A stretch of DNA of 64,000 bases from Panorpa germanica (GCA_963678705.1 OY783213.1:16620451-16684450); one strand, 5' to 3'; shown: positions 39,977-54,039, counted from the first letter of the stretch. Translations and numbers: made by a program. The notes: generated by a model not told the origin, from the sequence alone.

Positions 39977-40940
39977 TCCCGCGGTTCACGTGGTTTATGT
40001 CTCCCTGCATTGAAACTGTGCTGGAACTGAAACTCAAGTGCTTAACGCAAAACGTGAGGAAACAAAGTGGAGATTATTCAGATGACAAATTAACTTAATA
40101 TAATTAATAACTCAACTGACAACAGTGTTAACGAACGTGCTGAAAAACAACATAAAAACCTGACAGAATTCTAATGCGCGATCTAAAGGAAGATTAATTA
40201 TAAATTACGATTAGTTAACTGTGAATAATGTTACAATATTTTTATATTAAAAATACATTAAAAAAATATTGATTGTAAAACAGACAGTCGAACGGACGGA
40301 CAGAGTACAGACCTGTGGGCTTAAACGACTAACGACTAACTGGTACAGGGATTCTCATAGATTAAAACGTCGTTAGTGTAGGTTCCGTTAACGTATCAGT
40401 GTTGATTTATTGGCGGGGCTATCGCCTTGATAATCAGCGACATAAATATAAAGATGTCGCGCTAGACCGGCACTGTTTCCCTTATTATATTGTTTTTATA
40501 ACATAAATCTACTTTTTGAAAATGACAACTAGGAAATTTTGATTTATTATTTATTTTATTTATTGTAAATATAATAAAATATTATGGACTGATTTATAAA
40601 GTAGAGTAGAAGCCAAAATAATATGCAGTCTCGTCAACTCCCTTATTTCATAGATATCATTTTTATCGTTTTCCTTTACCTAAAGGTACAGTTAAAAAAA
40701 AATTAATTACTTCTTTTCTTTAAATATTTATTTGAGTGCATCAACTTTCAAAAGTTATTAGCACAGTTACTAGATACCGACCTTATATTCTTCATTTCTT
40801 TGAGTATTTGGGGTAGCGCATTAAGTACATACTAACTCTATTTGGAAACAACTTAAATATTATCTAAATGTCCAACATGTCTTTAGAAACTGTTTAACTC
40901 AGGAAATCTCTTCTTTAGTTGTAAATTGGATCTTGGTGCC

Positions 40941-40975
40941 TCACACCACACCACACCACACCACCCCGCACCACA
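40941..40975 (+). repeat. CACAC/CCACA microsatellite
   Basis: Repeated CACAC units with small interruptions. Confidence 0.9.
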
Positions 40976-41280
40976 AACACAGCTTCCGCGAATGACTATT
41001 TACGACATCATCCCCATTGGGCCGATACCCTGGTGGTCTTAGTTGGATCTCTGCTAATAGAGTTTCCTCAACGTTGAACCTCTATTTATGGTATACGTAA
41101 GACTATCTCCCGCCCCCTGGCGATTTGTAAACGACATAGTTAACTAAACTATGAAGTATCCACGCCACGCAAGGAGTTCATATATTGGATGTAAGATCTT
41201 ATAAACTACTTACTGGTACTTTGATATCTCCTTCGAATATTCTCTGGTCGTGACAGTTGATGACGTCACAAAGATGTCGC

Positions 41281-41335
41281 CTTGTTAGTGGTTATGGCTG
41301 CGGTTGTGGATGCGGATGCGGATGTGGTTTATTCT
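41281..41335 (+). repeat. TGCGGA/TGTGGA-type short repeat
   Basis: Imperfect copies of GGATGCGGATGCGGATGTGG near 41308 stand out in A+T-rich sequence. Confidence 0.6.
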
Positions 41336-41841
41336 CATTTCTGTAATCCACTTAAAACAATATAAAAGCTTCATTATGAACTGCTGAAAGTTTTAAAAGC
41401 ATTTATATTTGTTAGGCGGATTACTAAATATTTTTGCATAAATTACATAAAATATATTAGATTTGTAGTATTAATAAATTGGTCTCAATCTTTTCTTTTA
41501 ATGGAATTTAATCTGAATCGCTTGATATGGTAGACTTAATTAGTTTTATTGTGTTAAAGAATGCTAATTATTTATTAGTTGATTTGCCTTTTATCATTTC
41601 AATCGTCTTCTTTAATTCTTTTCTTTATACTACAACTTTATTAATAAAAAGTTATTACATCCCGTTTAAAGCAATTCCGATGCTCTTCCTTTCTCAGCTT
41701 ATTCATCTTCTGAGCTTCTCTTTTTGCCTGCTCTTAATTCTTCTTTCTTGTTTTGCTTCCAAAATTCCTTGTCCGCCTTCTTTAATTCGTCTACTTCGTT
41801 CGCTTTCTTCTATTACTTTGCCGTGTTTTTCTTCTATCTAA

Positions 41842-43909
41842 AGGGAAAATAAAAGCGAATTCCAATCATGTAATAAGTCTTAAGAAAGAGTTAATCGTCG
41901 CAGTAAGTTCCCACACGGAACAATGTACCGCTGCCTCTATGTTCTTGTGAAATAGAATGAACTAAAATCTAAAAAATCTGAAACATTAAAATAATTTATC
42001 CTTTAAAAACTATATGATAAACATAAGGTTATCTGGTATGTGTTGATAAAACAGTTTCCCAACAATAAAATAAATAAATAAATAAATTTGACAATACTTA
42101 ATAACGCCACTGTGAATTCTTCATATTTCGGGAAATATAAGAAAACTTTTTTTTATTAAAGAAAACAAATAATTAATTTTGTTTTAAATAAAAGAAAAGA
42201 ATCTATTTCGTTTGTAATCTAATTTAAGAACGAGAATACATTTATTTAAAAACTAAAATAAAAACAGCACAAATTAAAAATAATACAATTCTAAAAGCGT
42301 TTCCAAAAAAAAAGTTTTTAATTGAGGAAGATTTTTTTATATTTAGTTAATATTGTTAAAATACTTTCATTACACAACAAGCAGATGGAGTTGGAAATCG
42401 AATTACGAAAAGTTTTAGACAACTGGATAAAGTTGAAAAGAATATTATTTTAAAGTATTTTTAATATCTAAGACATTCTTTAAAATTAATCCGATTTATA
42501 AATCAATTTTTCAACATTATTAGATGAAAAAGATTTTTTGATTACTTGTGAGATCATCAATATATCTCTTAAGAACGAGTAGTTATCCCGAATAAATAGA
42601 AAACCAGATAAAACAGTTATATATATTCAAGGTTTATTTAACATAAAAAAGTTTACCATTTTTAGGTATGTACAATGTTTAGGTATATAAAAATATATCT
42701 TTAGTTATGAAATTGTCTTTTTTGACGTAATTTAATTTTTTTCAAGATTTTTATTAAAGATTTCAAGAATATGCGCATTAATGTTAGTAAATTATGTTAA
42801 GTTCAGGTAAATAATAAAACGCAATGTTAGGTAAGAAGAAAATTACAGTAAGCAATACATGAAATATATAATATATGTTATCTAATCACATAAAAGTGCA
42901 GGTATCTAAACTAACTTCTTACATTAAACACTCCTTCGCCATATCTTAAACAATTCATATTCCTATGTACTTTGTCTTTGCATTATTCATTTTTCCTTTG
43001 AGGCTATCACTTCTTTCAAATATTCAAATATCTTTGGTAGTATTCACAGATACCAATTGTAAATTGTAATGCACTTATTTTTGCTTAACTCGTTAGGTAG
43101 CTACTAATTTGATGTTGTGAATAAAGCTAATTATTAAGCTTTACAATAGCAATAGAACATTCGCGAGAGTTAAACTAAATTAGTGTATTTTCCACATGAT
43201 GTAATTGTTTAATTGATTCAGAAGTTTGTTAAATATTTGTGTCGTTTTAGAACTAAATTAAACATTTGCTTTAACACACCAGTTTAGTTTACATTCATCA
43301 TCGTTTGAAGTTCATATGTTATTTGAAATTAACCCTAATTGATATATATTCTTGTGATGTTTGTTAACTTCATTACTGGCTTATTAATAGGGTGTAGAAT
43401 ACACTGCTAGCATTACTCAATATTCACCAAATAGAGTTAAATCAAACACGGGATGGTGATACATCAATCGAATATATCAGATTGAGATTGGAATTATTCG
43501 AATCTCTAGTTATTGTGTACATAGGTATTGTATACACACACTAATGAAGCATATACCAATTACACTGGTATGGGTGGGTATAAGTACATTCACCCGTTAC
43601 ATTTATAATGATGTTTTATTATATATCCCCGTTTTATCACCCCGAAAATTTATATTTAAATCCAGATTTACCCAATACGCACGGTACGCTACCTTTTAAC
43701 GACAGATTTCCAAGACAAAATTCTACCACATAAAGAAATCAGATTTTACATTCCTCTAATGTTATTAATTTCAAAATCACATTAATAATTCTCTAACTCA
43801 ACAAGTCTTATTTTCCTATAAATTAATTTTCACAGCTTTATCATTATTTCCCAGCGAGTGTCGATTCATTGTGTGGCTGACACTGAGTTTTACCTTATAT
43901 TTGAATAAT
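41842..43909. other. A+T-rich stretch, nothing recognised
   Basis: No open frame of 60 codons or more. An AAAT microsatellite lies at 42064-42088. Confidence 0.6.
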
Positions 43910-45237
43910 CTATTGTTTGCGTAGCACTTTAACTTTTGTCTTTTTGATATTAACGTCTAATCCTCCATGTTTTAAATCTGATTGACAGACATTCACGTCT
44001 GAGCTGGTAACATTGAACACCCTCACACCCTGAATGAGATGATGATTATGAAAAGCCATGAAATTGGATTTAATGGACAGAGACAGATTGAATATATTCG
44101 GAATAAACATAAATCATTGCCTCGTCTAATTCTCGTGCAACTGCTAAGTGAGTTGTATTGACAGAAACTTTGTAGAGATAATGGAATAGAGGCTGCACTC
44201 TGATGTCATTATTGCTTTAGGAGGGCTCGGTTGTTGTCTCAAAACAAATGTAGTTACTTCATTACTATCTTCAATGCGTTTCTTTAACAATTATTCTAAT
44301 CGTGTTACAGCTAGTTCGTTTTTTTTGAATTTGTGTAAACGGCTTATTGTAATCTATACGCATGTAAGATTCATATTTAGTAAGGTCCATCTCACACTAC
44401 AATCGACTACTTTCTAAGTAAAATGTATTCCATATTTTTCATATGAACACATCTAGCGTAATGTTTATTTTTATCATTGTATACATCTGTATTGTACTGT
44501 CAGCATTGTATATCTGTATCATTTTCCTGTTTCACCGTGTCAGCTTTCGTACTGCTCACGTTATATCCAGATATGCATGCATATTACAAAACTTTGATGT
44601 CTACACTCTCATGATAAAGTGACCTAATGAGACAACACCCTACTGAAAAGGAGTGCGAGAGCCTCTAAGGAATTTTATGCGAAGAAAGAAACAAAGAAGG
44701 TACAACTTGTTTGCTTTTGAGATTCGAATCCTTTGCCATGTGTAATTACAAAAATTTTAATGCCAACAACTGTCAGTTTAATTTTAAAATATTTAACACA
44801 AAACACAGTAGTAACTTTCAATAGGATCTTAACGCTGATGCACTCCGAAATTTGTAAACAGATCACCATCTGAAAAGTGGTTTACCCAACTACGTTCATT
44901 GGGGAGAGTTGGGAAAAGGAGTAATTTTTGCTTTGTGTTTCACACAGTGTAATAACAAAAGAGTCAATTTATAAGTTGATATAAAAATATTTTTAGTAAC
45001 GATGCAGTAAATTAAATTGTGATGTATTAAACCACAAATAGTAATGATGAACATTAAAATAAATAATTTTATGCTCCATGTTGCTATCAAAAAACAATTT
45101 TACCAAATTTATTGTATCAAATAATATCCTAAATATTTTTTCCATTAACTGCCGAACCAGATATTTTAATAAACACACAACGACAAAAGCTATGCCATCG
45201 CAATCATATTCATTGAATCGCGCCCGCATCAGTAGTA

Positions 45238-45258
45238 GGGTGGTGGGTGGTGGGTGGT
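45238..45258 (+). repeat. GGGTGGT minisatellite
   Basis: Three exact heptamers. The three GGG runs plus GG pairs could form a G-quadruplex-like structure, which the sequence alone does not prove. Confidence 0.9.
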
Positions 45259-46219
45259 ACATATAGAAACGTTATTACAATAAAATCAACCTTTATACAA
45301 TTTGTTTTTGTACGGCACACAGCAGTACAGCACGATACACGATACAGTGTCATCGCGGCATAGTCGTAGTTACCAATACTACATTTACAGATATTTTTGT
45401 AATTATATTCAGATTCTGTGTTATGATATTTGTATTGTAATTTGTAATTTATTTTGATTGTGTTTGCTACTCACAAATGTTTTGTGTTGAGTATCCTTCG
45501 CTTCCATATTGTTTATAGTAGACACGAACGCAGGGCTCGAAATTATGTTAGGTACATTTAAATAGCAAGAATTCATTAATTATTTCACATGAAAATAAAT
45601 ACGTTATTTCATAAATTGAGACTATAACTTAATATTTTCTCTATTTCATTGAATAAAATGTCATTAAAGTTAAGCTGTGTTTATAATTTATCTTTTATTT
45701 ATGGTATCATGCTAATTAAACACTACTTTAACAACTATTTCATATAAATACTAAGTTTCAGATATTAATAATAATGTCCCTGGTATCTATCTTTTACTAC
45801 AAGTGATTTAACTACAGATTTATAGAATCACATTTACTGTAGATGCAGCTCCTATTTTAAAACCATAATATTCTTATAATAATATATTTCGTTTTATTAC
45901 AATTCTAAATCCTAGAAAATGTCCATAACTCCAAGATCGATATAATAAATAAAATTATGAAAGCCATTCACAATAAATATTTTGTAGATAAAAATAAAAT
46001 ATCTAAAGTACTCATGTGAGTACGTACTCAAATGAGTACTCATTTGTACAAAATAAGTGTCGTAAATTCGAGCACTGCTTCAACTATAACATAATAGGTG
46101 TATTGCTGTTTAACGTAGTCTGTTTTTCGAGTGTTGACTCTTATTATTGTCTGGTGTCGCTGCACTTTATGAATAAATTTGTATTTTATACGTACGAGTA
46201 TATATATTATCACTACTTG

Positions 46220-46568
46220 CAGAGGCGGCCTTAGGGGGTGGCAAGCAGTGCAACCACACGGGGCCACGCACCCTCGCGCAACAACCCAAGTAGAAAAATT
46301 AATTACTATATATGTATTTCAATCACGCCCCTCGCGTTTTAAAAACCCATTAGAATCAGTCGTTTAAGACATTCATGTACCTTAGTTTATCATCATTAAT
46401 ATTTGTCGTCTTTGTGCTTGTTAACTTTTATAAATCTTCCAATATAACATTTTAAAACTCTACATTTATTTATTTATAACTTTTGCATTCATCATCCAAA
46501 ATACTTACTTTCAATTTACATAAATTACGCAAAAAACAGACGCCTCGCAATGGCTAATGCCGCCTCTG
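46220..46568. mobile_element. hAT MITE
   Basis: The left end CAGAGGCGGCCTTAG and the reverse complement of the right end, CAGAGGCGGCATTAG, match at 14 of 15 positions. The flanking octamers ACTACTTG (46212-46219) and TCTACTTG (46569-46576) match at 7 of 8, the 8-bp duplication typical of hAT insertion. The body is 349 bp without transposase; GC-rich ends enclose an A+T-rich middle. Short frames crossing it (46040-46367) are therefore not genes. Confidence 0.85.
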
Positions 46569-47409
46569 TCTACTTGTGTAGGTTTGTGTACATATAAATT
46601 ATAATCTTCTGGCTATCTATTGTTATTATTCAGTCCTGTATTATGCATGCAGGACTAGCAGGACGAACAGGATACTAGATGCCACCGACATCCGATAATT
46701 TTATTCTAGAAATATTCGAAGGAATAATACAGATACTTCAATATAAATTTAATACTGCTATAAAACGAAATCAACAGCAATCTCAATTTATAATATAATT
46801 TATATGGCATAGAAAATTATTTCAAGACACAAATACGAGTATAATCACATTTCTATTATTCAGCGGTGTATATGCCCCATTTGGGGTAATTTACACCAGC
46901 GATTTAGAGTCTCTTGTATAACAACAGTACTTTTTTAGAATAAATATATGAAAAAAGGATGCCGAAATGGCTATCATTTTGGTATGCTGGGTAGCATTTT
47001 ATGAATGAGGTACCTACTCCCTTTGATGGTTCATTGCATAGGTTCAATACGCAACCATCTATACGAGAATTGATTTTAAAGAAGAAGAATAGCAAAACAT
47101 ATGTGTACTGCAAGATATTAATATATATATTCATATAAGTTAGTTATATATTTATATATACAGAAAGGAAGTAATCAACTCTTGTGCAATGTTCCAGTCA
47201 ATAGCCATCTGGTGGGGGGTTAACGAAGTGAAAACCTCTCAAATTCCAGGATTACTGATAATCCATAACATTCCCGCACATTCTATGAAATCCAGATAAC
47301 AGAGAGCCGGTCAGTCCGCGAGAAATTCCGCTGGACGCTTACTCGATGCTCCCCTAAGCCTAAGAACACTATCTGCACCCTACATCGGCAATGAGATCAT
47401 GCTTTCACT

Positions 47410-47423
47410 GCGCCACCTTGTGG
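47410..47423 (-). promoter_or_regulatory. CTCF-like motif (strong core)
   Basis: The reverse complement, CCACAAGGTGGCGC, fits the CTCF core CCASYAGRKGGCR with one deviation at the fifth base. It lies in a locally GC-richer stretch (47200-47600). Occupancy is not shown. Confidence 0.4.
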
Positions 47424-48401
47424 AAATGTGTGTATAGAGCTATCGGAAATGATCTGAGAATGTGAGGGAGGAGGGGGTGTTGGGGTTAAGATATGACACC
47501 AATTGAAAGAAAATTATTGTTCCGGATCCTAAAGCCAATGGACGGGATTCGAGGGAAAGAAGCAACGGATTTACTGAAAGTTTGGAAATAATCGTTGCGC
47601 GTAAAGTCATGTGGCATGTTGGCATGTAGGAAATAATACATTTCTTATTTTATCATGTTTAGGTTACATAACTTTATACGTGCGTTACCAATACTTACAT
47701 ATGTTATTTAAGACTGCCAATCAAAAATGATACAAATGTTGAAAATTCATGTTTGTAAAACTTTCCATTATTTTTTATTTGAATTGAATTATTTGAATTT
47801 GATTGAATTTGAGTCGATTTCAACGACAAGGTCATATTCGCATGAAATTATTTTACTTTATTTAAATTTGGTTGGGAATTTTTATTTTTTGTTCTTTGTA
47901 GAAACTCTTGTATGTTAAATATGCTTAATTATTAATATCTCGCTATATAGTTGGTCAAAACATTTGAAATTTTGTAATTAGATTAAATACACTTATAATA
48001 ACATATTTTAAAGTGGTTTTACCTTAAATCAGTTTATGAATACACAGATTTATTTTATACTCTGCACTTAAATTAAGTACAAAGTTTCCGTAACATGCTA
48101 AAGTAAAAGTTAATGAATGAAAACAATTTTTTTTTTCATTCAACTATAACTTTTCGTGTTCACACAAATTTCTATCGTTTCTGTATTTTCTAAAACATCG
48201 TCATGTTAAGCCAACGTAATGGAATGGTACATGCACTCTCCACTGTATTTTCTGTATAAAATGAATAACATTGACTCAATTTGACGTTGTGTACAGTTTC
48301 CATATAAAGGACACAATGTACGAGTTATTCCATGGTGCAAACTATGAATATGGCCGCTAGAGTTTCTGACAACATGACATGCGGGAACAAAAACATAACG
48401 G

Positions 48402-48475
48402 CAGCAACAACAACAACATCAGCATCAACAACATCATCGACAATGACAATGACAATGGCAGAAACAACACGATGA
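48402..48475 (+). repeat. CAA/CAT/GACAAT low-complexity tract
   Basis: Imperfect trinucleotide repeats (CAACAACAACAACATCAGC, then GACAATGACAATGACAATGG). One frame reads as an asparagine- and aspartate-rich peptide of about 40 residues ending at a stop, which simple repeats produce by chance. Confidence 0.85.
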
Positions 48476-48651
48476 ACATGACGCGATACTCCGAATTATA
48501 AACTTTAGAGTAGAACAATCCCCACAGCCACCGCGAGCTTTATGCGACGAGCTACATTGCCATCAGCAACCGAGCAACAAAGATCTGTGGCGTATTAATT
48601 GTCTTAAGAGTAAGAATTACAAGTAATGTAAGGAATGTCTTATCTATGTCT

Positions 48652-48770
48652 TTCGAATTCGATCCCCGGATCAGGGTTATATTTTCTGAGTTTGGTTGTT
48701 ATCTAGATAAATTTATTATGCACAAAGATAATCATAAATTTATCAGCAGCGATGCAACCAACATATATGA
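48652..48770 (+). mobile_element. R2 SINE-like element, copy 1
   Basis: Starts at a B-box-like TTCGATCCCCGG and continues through TTTTCTGAGTTTGGTTGTTA, TTTATTATGCAC, ATAATCATAAATTTATCAGC and ACATATATGAG. The same order of blocks is seen at 54999-55115 and, from the middle on, at 61889-62031. The tRNA-type B box suggests a tRNA-derived SINE. No A box is evident in this copy. Confidence 0.6.
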
Positions 48771-49146
48771 GTGAAAAATATTACTTTAAAGAATACATGA
48801 TCAATTTAATGGCGTACTTCTACCATTGAATGTACTCAATTCAAAATATATATAACTAACGAGGTTGAAATCGTCAGATATATAAATTATTAATATATGT
48901 CATTTGATAGAGTGAGTAGAAAGAGAGAGAAATAAATATGATATTTATTGAGACAAAGAATATAACGAAGGTTGCAGAAAGATATAAAAATGAAATATTA
49001 TGAAAGTAAAACATACAGTATAAAAATATAATCAAATACAATAAAATGAACATAAATAATCGCTTAAGTATTAACGTCTTTAAAATATGCTGTTGTTCTC
49101 AAGAAATTTGTATAATAAGACCACAAATCAGAGTAATGCGCTTTCT

Positions 49147-49163
49147 GAGAGAGAGAGAGAGAG
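49147..49163 (+). repeat. GA microsatellite
   Basis: Eight GA dinucleotides. Confidence 0.9.
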
Positions 49164-49949
49164 TCAACTAGTGTAAGTGTGTAGCATTGTTCTACATAAT
49201 GAACTAAAACAGCTTCCTACGCCCTCCAGAAATATATGCGTATAGTAATTTTTATTTCCAACTCAAAACAACCCTTCCATAAATATAATTACGGTATATC
49301 TCACACCCCTATTAAATATAATTTCTTTCTGTTTAATATTCAGAGTTTCCTACAAAACTCTCATTTTACGGCTATGGTTAATGTCATAAATGTCATAAAA
49401 TATATTAGTACGAGATCATAATTCGAAGGGCAGGTCGTTTTACGGTGCCCCAAGTAACCCCGCTGTAACCCCTCGTCACCCTAATGACCTAATCGGACCC
49501 AACGTCGGAGTTTATTGACGAACACACCCCCAAATGGTTTATGTTCACATAAAAATCACCCCTTATGAAATTCTCACAATGTAAAAAATAGTGTTCAATC
49601 TATAAAGAAAAGTTTGTTGTCTAGAATTGAATGACGTCACGATTTTAACCGAATTTAACCGATGAAATACGATGGGTTCAACGATCAACTGACGCGACAG
49701 TACAAAAAATAATTGAATTGATTGATGGGAATGCGATTGTTAATGATTATGATTTTTGTTGGTTAATTAGAGCTGAGTTTAGTATTTACGATGTAATGTT
49801 CTCTGTCATTCACGAGAAATGTGAAATTGAGTGTATTTGTGTCATGTTTAATGTAAAATGGAAAGCAAACGAGAGTACAAGGGTACAACGAGCAACAAAA
49901 TGTGGGGAATGTTAAAATAAATGTTACAAATACCCAGCGGTACATTCAA

Positions 49950-52650
49950 AAGCAGAAAACAATCAAAAATTAAATGAATTTAAATAATTTTTCTCTCACC
50001 ACAGCATCAATTTGATAAGCGACAAGTTCGTATCGAACGAGGATGAGAAGGAAAAGTGGATCCTATAGGACAATGGGTGCGTTCTAGGACTCGACAGTTG
50101 TAAATTTATCTGGATAATTGGTTATTAAGATTATTTAACAAGATATTATTACATTTTGATTTACAAAGAGCGTACGTGATCAATTTGAATAGTTTGAAAA
50201 TCGATTGCAAAGTTTTGACCTTAGTGGCAAACAAAAACTATAAGTTTTGTTACGATTTCAGGCATTTATTTTTGCCAATTGTTATTATCTTCAGGTTTAA
50301 CATAATATTAGGAAGCGAATCCTTTTTTAGTCCTTTTTTATTACAAGACACAATTATGTAGCATTTACGTATAACTTACGTCTAAATATATCTGCGTAAT
50401 TATCATCTGAAGGGTTTCTTTTAAAAGGGTCTGCTTGTTTCTTAAAGTTTTCCTCAAAACTCCTTTATTTACTAAATGTTAAATAAATTTCACTTACAAA
50501 TTACAATGTTATTCCAAGATAAAGTAGATGAGATTAGATTTATTTCGCGGAGAATGAAACTTCCCATTAACAAAGCTAAGAGGGCAGGGCGTCTTCATTA
50601 TGTAACCAGCTTAAGCCAGATTTATTTTATAGATATCAACGACTTAGCGTTTAACTGCCAAACGGGAGTCTGGTATAAAGGAGTCTACTGTTACGATCCG
50701 GCGGGTTTTGTACAATTATCAATTGTTATGTCAGCCTTATATTGTAAAAACAACTCCCCTATCCCTCTAAAACACTCTCCCTCTCTCTAAATCCCTCTAC
50801 ATGAAATAGTGCTTGTTATTTATTAGGCTTCGGTCATGATTCCGTCCAATATTTCTATCCGTGGCTGTAGACCCTTTTTTCCAATTCCTCTAGAGCCGTG
50901 TCATACATTTCAAGTAACTAGGAGGATGGATACAAGAGCACAAACCATTTTAGACAAATCTCCGCGAGTTATTTGATAAATCTTTGTTTTTGATGGTTGT
51001 AAGCAGTGAAACATGGGCGTCCGCTAGGAAAGGGAACAAATCGACCTTAATATAGACATTTAATAACAAGTCCTATCATTTTTCAACAACAGGAGTTATT
51101 TTATATCAATAACGTAAAAACGGAAAACGCAATATTTTCGTTAAAAGTGGTGATTGTTTTATTTTAATCCAAAGTACGAGAGTAGTTTTATAATTCAATG
51201 ACTGTCAAACTGAATGATACTCAGCTTGCTTAAAATTTAACAGTAGTCTATTAATTAGATGGCAGTTGACGAAAGCAGTGTTGCATTTAAAGTTACTGCG
51301 CGGGAAATTCAAAAAGTCATCGACATCAAACTGTTCTCGTACTTTGAATTAAAATAAAACGTTGAAGTAATAATGTTGTGCGTACGCCCATGCTTTACAG
51401 TATCATAAATAATATGACAGCCCACAAAAACTATAGAAATTTATACGTTTCATGAACTTTAAACTCTGTCCCATGACGTATAAAAATAATTTAATTATAA
51501 AACAAAAGAATACTTTTTCATAAAATAAACTTTATGTTTTGATAGTTGTCAAAGTTTTAAAACTTGTTTTGGTACTTCACATTGTATCCGTTAGCTCGTT
51601 AATCAATTTCATTTATTTCTGTTATTATCAATATGAGCACATCTGTAGTTTTCTACGAATTTCATTGTATTTGAAATATGTCTTAGATATTATTCAATTA
51701 ATTGCTCAAGTGGTTTTGTTTATAATTTGTTTTTATTCTGTTGTACAAAAGTAAAAAAAACAACACTTTACAATAATAGCATGTTATTAAATATAAAATA
51801 AATTGCTGGAGTTTCGCGATGCTACAGTATACCACTACAACAATCATTACAAGACGTTGGATGCATTTTAAAGTAAAACTAAAGCTGGATAAGATTCCAC
51901 TATAAAAATACAAATTCCTTAAGACAGGGTGTTAAATGTTAATTTCTTGGATATTGTAAAGAACTTTTCTTTGAAACTTATATATTTTCTTTATTTTATT
52001 TTTATATCATAAAATAAAATTGAAGTAAAGTACGCCAAGATGATAAAAAAAATTAAGAAAAAGGTGTAGCTTTTCTATTTTTCTGTATAAAATAATTTAG
52101 TAATTGTTGTATACTCATATATAATGTTATGAAGAATAAAAGTCAATTGTGTTAATTTCAAACAATTAATGGTAATGAGTAATATCTTTTAAAAGCTATT
52201 TTTGTGTTTCCATATTTTTGTTGCAAAACGTAGAAATTAACAAGATGTTTGATTTGTGATCGAAGGATTATTTATGGAGGAATACTACTCTTTTAAAAGT
52301 GATTTGTAAAATGTTTCACTCATATAAATCAGATCTGTTCGATCACGATCATTGTTCGCAAGACTCATAATAGGGCCCCTGATGCGAGCCGTGCAGATCT
52401 ATAGATGTTTACCTTACCTTTCATGTAGATATTATTTTTATTAATACCTAATCAACAACATTATATTTAATTATTATTCTATTATTTGTTTCAATATCTG
52501 AAGACGACGAAACTAAGCAGGGAAAGCTTACAAATAGTTATAAGAACGTAATCCGCACTGAACGTGATGATCATACGAAGATCCGACTTAGTTTATATCG
52601 TTCATACCTTATGTTGTACACAACACCCAACTTGCCGTAATACTAAGCCT
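49950..52650. other. A+T-rich stretch with short unassigned frames
   Basis: The plus-strand frame 50476-50790 (104 codons) has a mixed composition but no motif I can name. T-rich tracts ending in CAG near 50259 and 50296 resemble 3' splice sites, but no donor follows them. Confidence 0.45.
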
Positions 52651-52656
52651 ATTACC

Positions 52657-52680
52657 GTCCATTGTCCATTGTCCATTGTC
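52657..52680 (+). repeat. TCCATTG minisatellite
   Basis: Three exact copies of TCCATTG plus a partial fourth. Confidence 0.9.
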
Positions 52681-53471
52681 TGGCCTGTTTTAAGGTTTTA
52701 ACCCTTCGGGATACCTATCCTATCGATCAGTCTTGAAAACACCTAACGTCCATAAAACGAAACCACCAACACGAATAAACCTGAAGCAAGTTATACCAAA
52801 GCAATAAACATTCAACACTTTATAATCGTATTAATTTATTTTAAGTAGGTAATCAATTTTATTAACACCCTATACCTTTTTTATTATGTACTTGTCTGAA
52901 ACAGGTAAGGAAGTGCAAACTGCATTATGTGGAAAAACTAGAATGGAATACTTATACGTTGTTAACTTTTTATAACATGGACAAGGCAAAGCAAGGCAAG
53001 GCGTTAAAGAAAAAGAAGATCATTTTTTATACACTGTAGGTGGTAGATACGACTATCGCTATGAGTAGAAACATCTTAACGTATAAAATCCAATTTTAAG
53101 ATATTTTTATTCTACCCCATATGCAGTATACTCTTGTTAGTCTGTTACGTTTTGGGATATTCTACTTTGCAGATGGTTTGGATATCGTTCGTTATAAAGA
53201 AAAAGAAGAATTGTGAGGATCGCACACATAATACATGCTATGAATAATTATGTATCATCTGTGTTATATGTACATATATCTGTGTATGTATAAACTCAAT
53301 ATAGTACCCATACTATAGCATATATCTTATATTTATAGAAATAAGTGGAAGTTTCTTTATACAAACGTCCACAGGTCCACATGGTTCGCATTTAAATGCA
53401 TCGGATTTATCTTCTGAAACGTGGAAATAGAGTGAAAAGGGAGGGATCTCTTTGGTTGGTCGTATAAATAT

Positions 53472-53971
53472 TGTTACGAATGTGCGGGTGAAAAATATAG
53501 TTGTGAAACATTAACTGTTATTATTAGAAATGATTACTTAGACTGTACACCTTAAGCATGTACCTCTGCGACATAAACAAAGTTGTTTATTTAAAACGTA
53601 ATAACTTATTGCACTGATTCCTTGGTAATGAGAGATAAACAGCTTGAAAATAGAACGCATTAAGGAGCATATGCGAGATTCAAGCCGTCGATTTCTGGAA
53701 ATATACTACGAACTAATAAGGGCCACGTCTTAGAATCCTTCTGAAAAGCCTACGACACCGGACAGTATATAAGGAACCGGAGCACCGAGTTGCAGTTGGT
53801 CCGCGACAATACAAACAGCAGTTGTAAAATAATTGTAAATTGTTGTGTGTGATATTAAATAAAGTCTGTAAAAAGTGTAAATCATTGTTCACATTTTAAT
53901 TGTGGCTATTCTTAATTATTAAGGTAATTAAAGGAACCTAAAGTCGCGTGCGTGTATTACGGCATATCACA
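53472..53971 (+). mobile_element. Solo-LTR-like block of a Gypsy-type retrotransposon
   Basis: The left edge TGTTACGAATGTGCGGG is a typical start of insect Gypsy-type LTRs. About 290 bp in comes a promoter-like TATATAAG (53766-53773) followed by GAGTTGCAGTTGG, then a poly(A) signal AATAAA (53858-53863) with a G/T-rich downstream stretch. This is U3-R-U5 order. The right edge is uncertain: several CA ends occur between 53964 and 53974, and no flank matches the left one (AATAT). No second LTR, gag or pol is present nearby. The block abuts a fragment of family R2 at 53997, so it may have inserted into an R2 copy. Confidence 0.55.
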
Positions 53972-53996
53972 ACAGTCAATACAATACGAGGTCAAC

Positions 53997-54039
53997 GGTG
54001 ATAGGGCTCAGCACCCGAAGTAGGCCGACGCTAAATAAA
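53997..54039 (+). mobile_element. R2 SINE-like element, tail fragment
   Basis: GGTGATAGGGCTCAGCACCC and the next ~22 bp, to CTAAATAA, align with 61990-62031 at about 31 of 42 positions. Most differences are C/T or G/A, as expected from decay of methylated or deaminated copies. Confidence 0.55.

Noticed and set aside
41527-41841. 104-codon hydrophobic plus-strand frame
   Set aside because: Hydrophobicity follows from a T/C-rich strand; the opposite strand is K/E-rich, so this is probably a shadow or chance.
42650-42672. TTTTTAG|GTATGT resembling a recursive splice site
   Set aside because: The pyrimidine tract is short and interrupted by purines; kept out of the set of three.
48370-48500. 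Asparagine-rich short peptide frame
   Set aside because: Produced by CAA/CAT simple repeats; upstream stop and no splice context.
50476-50790. 104-codon plus-strand frame
   Set aside because: Mixed composition but no recognisable domain; ends in a CCCTCT simple repeat.
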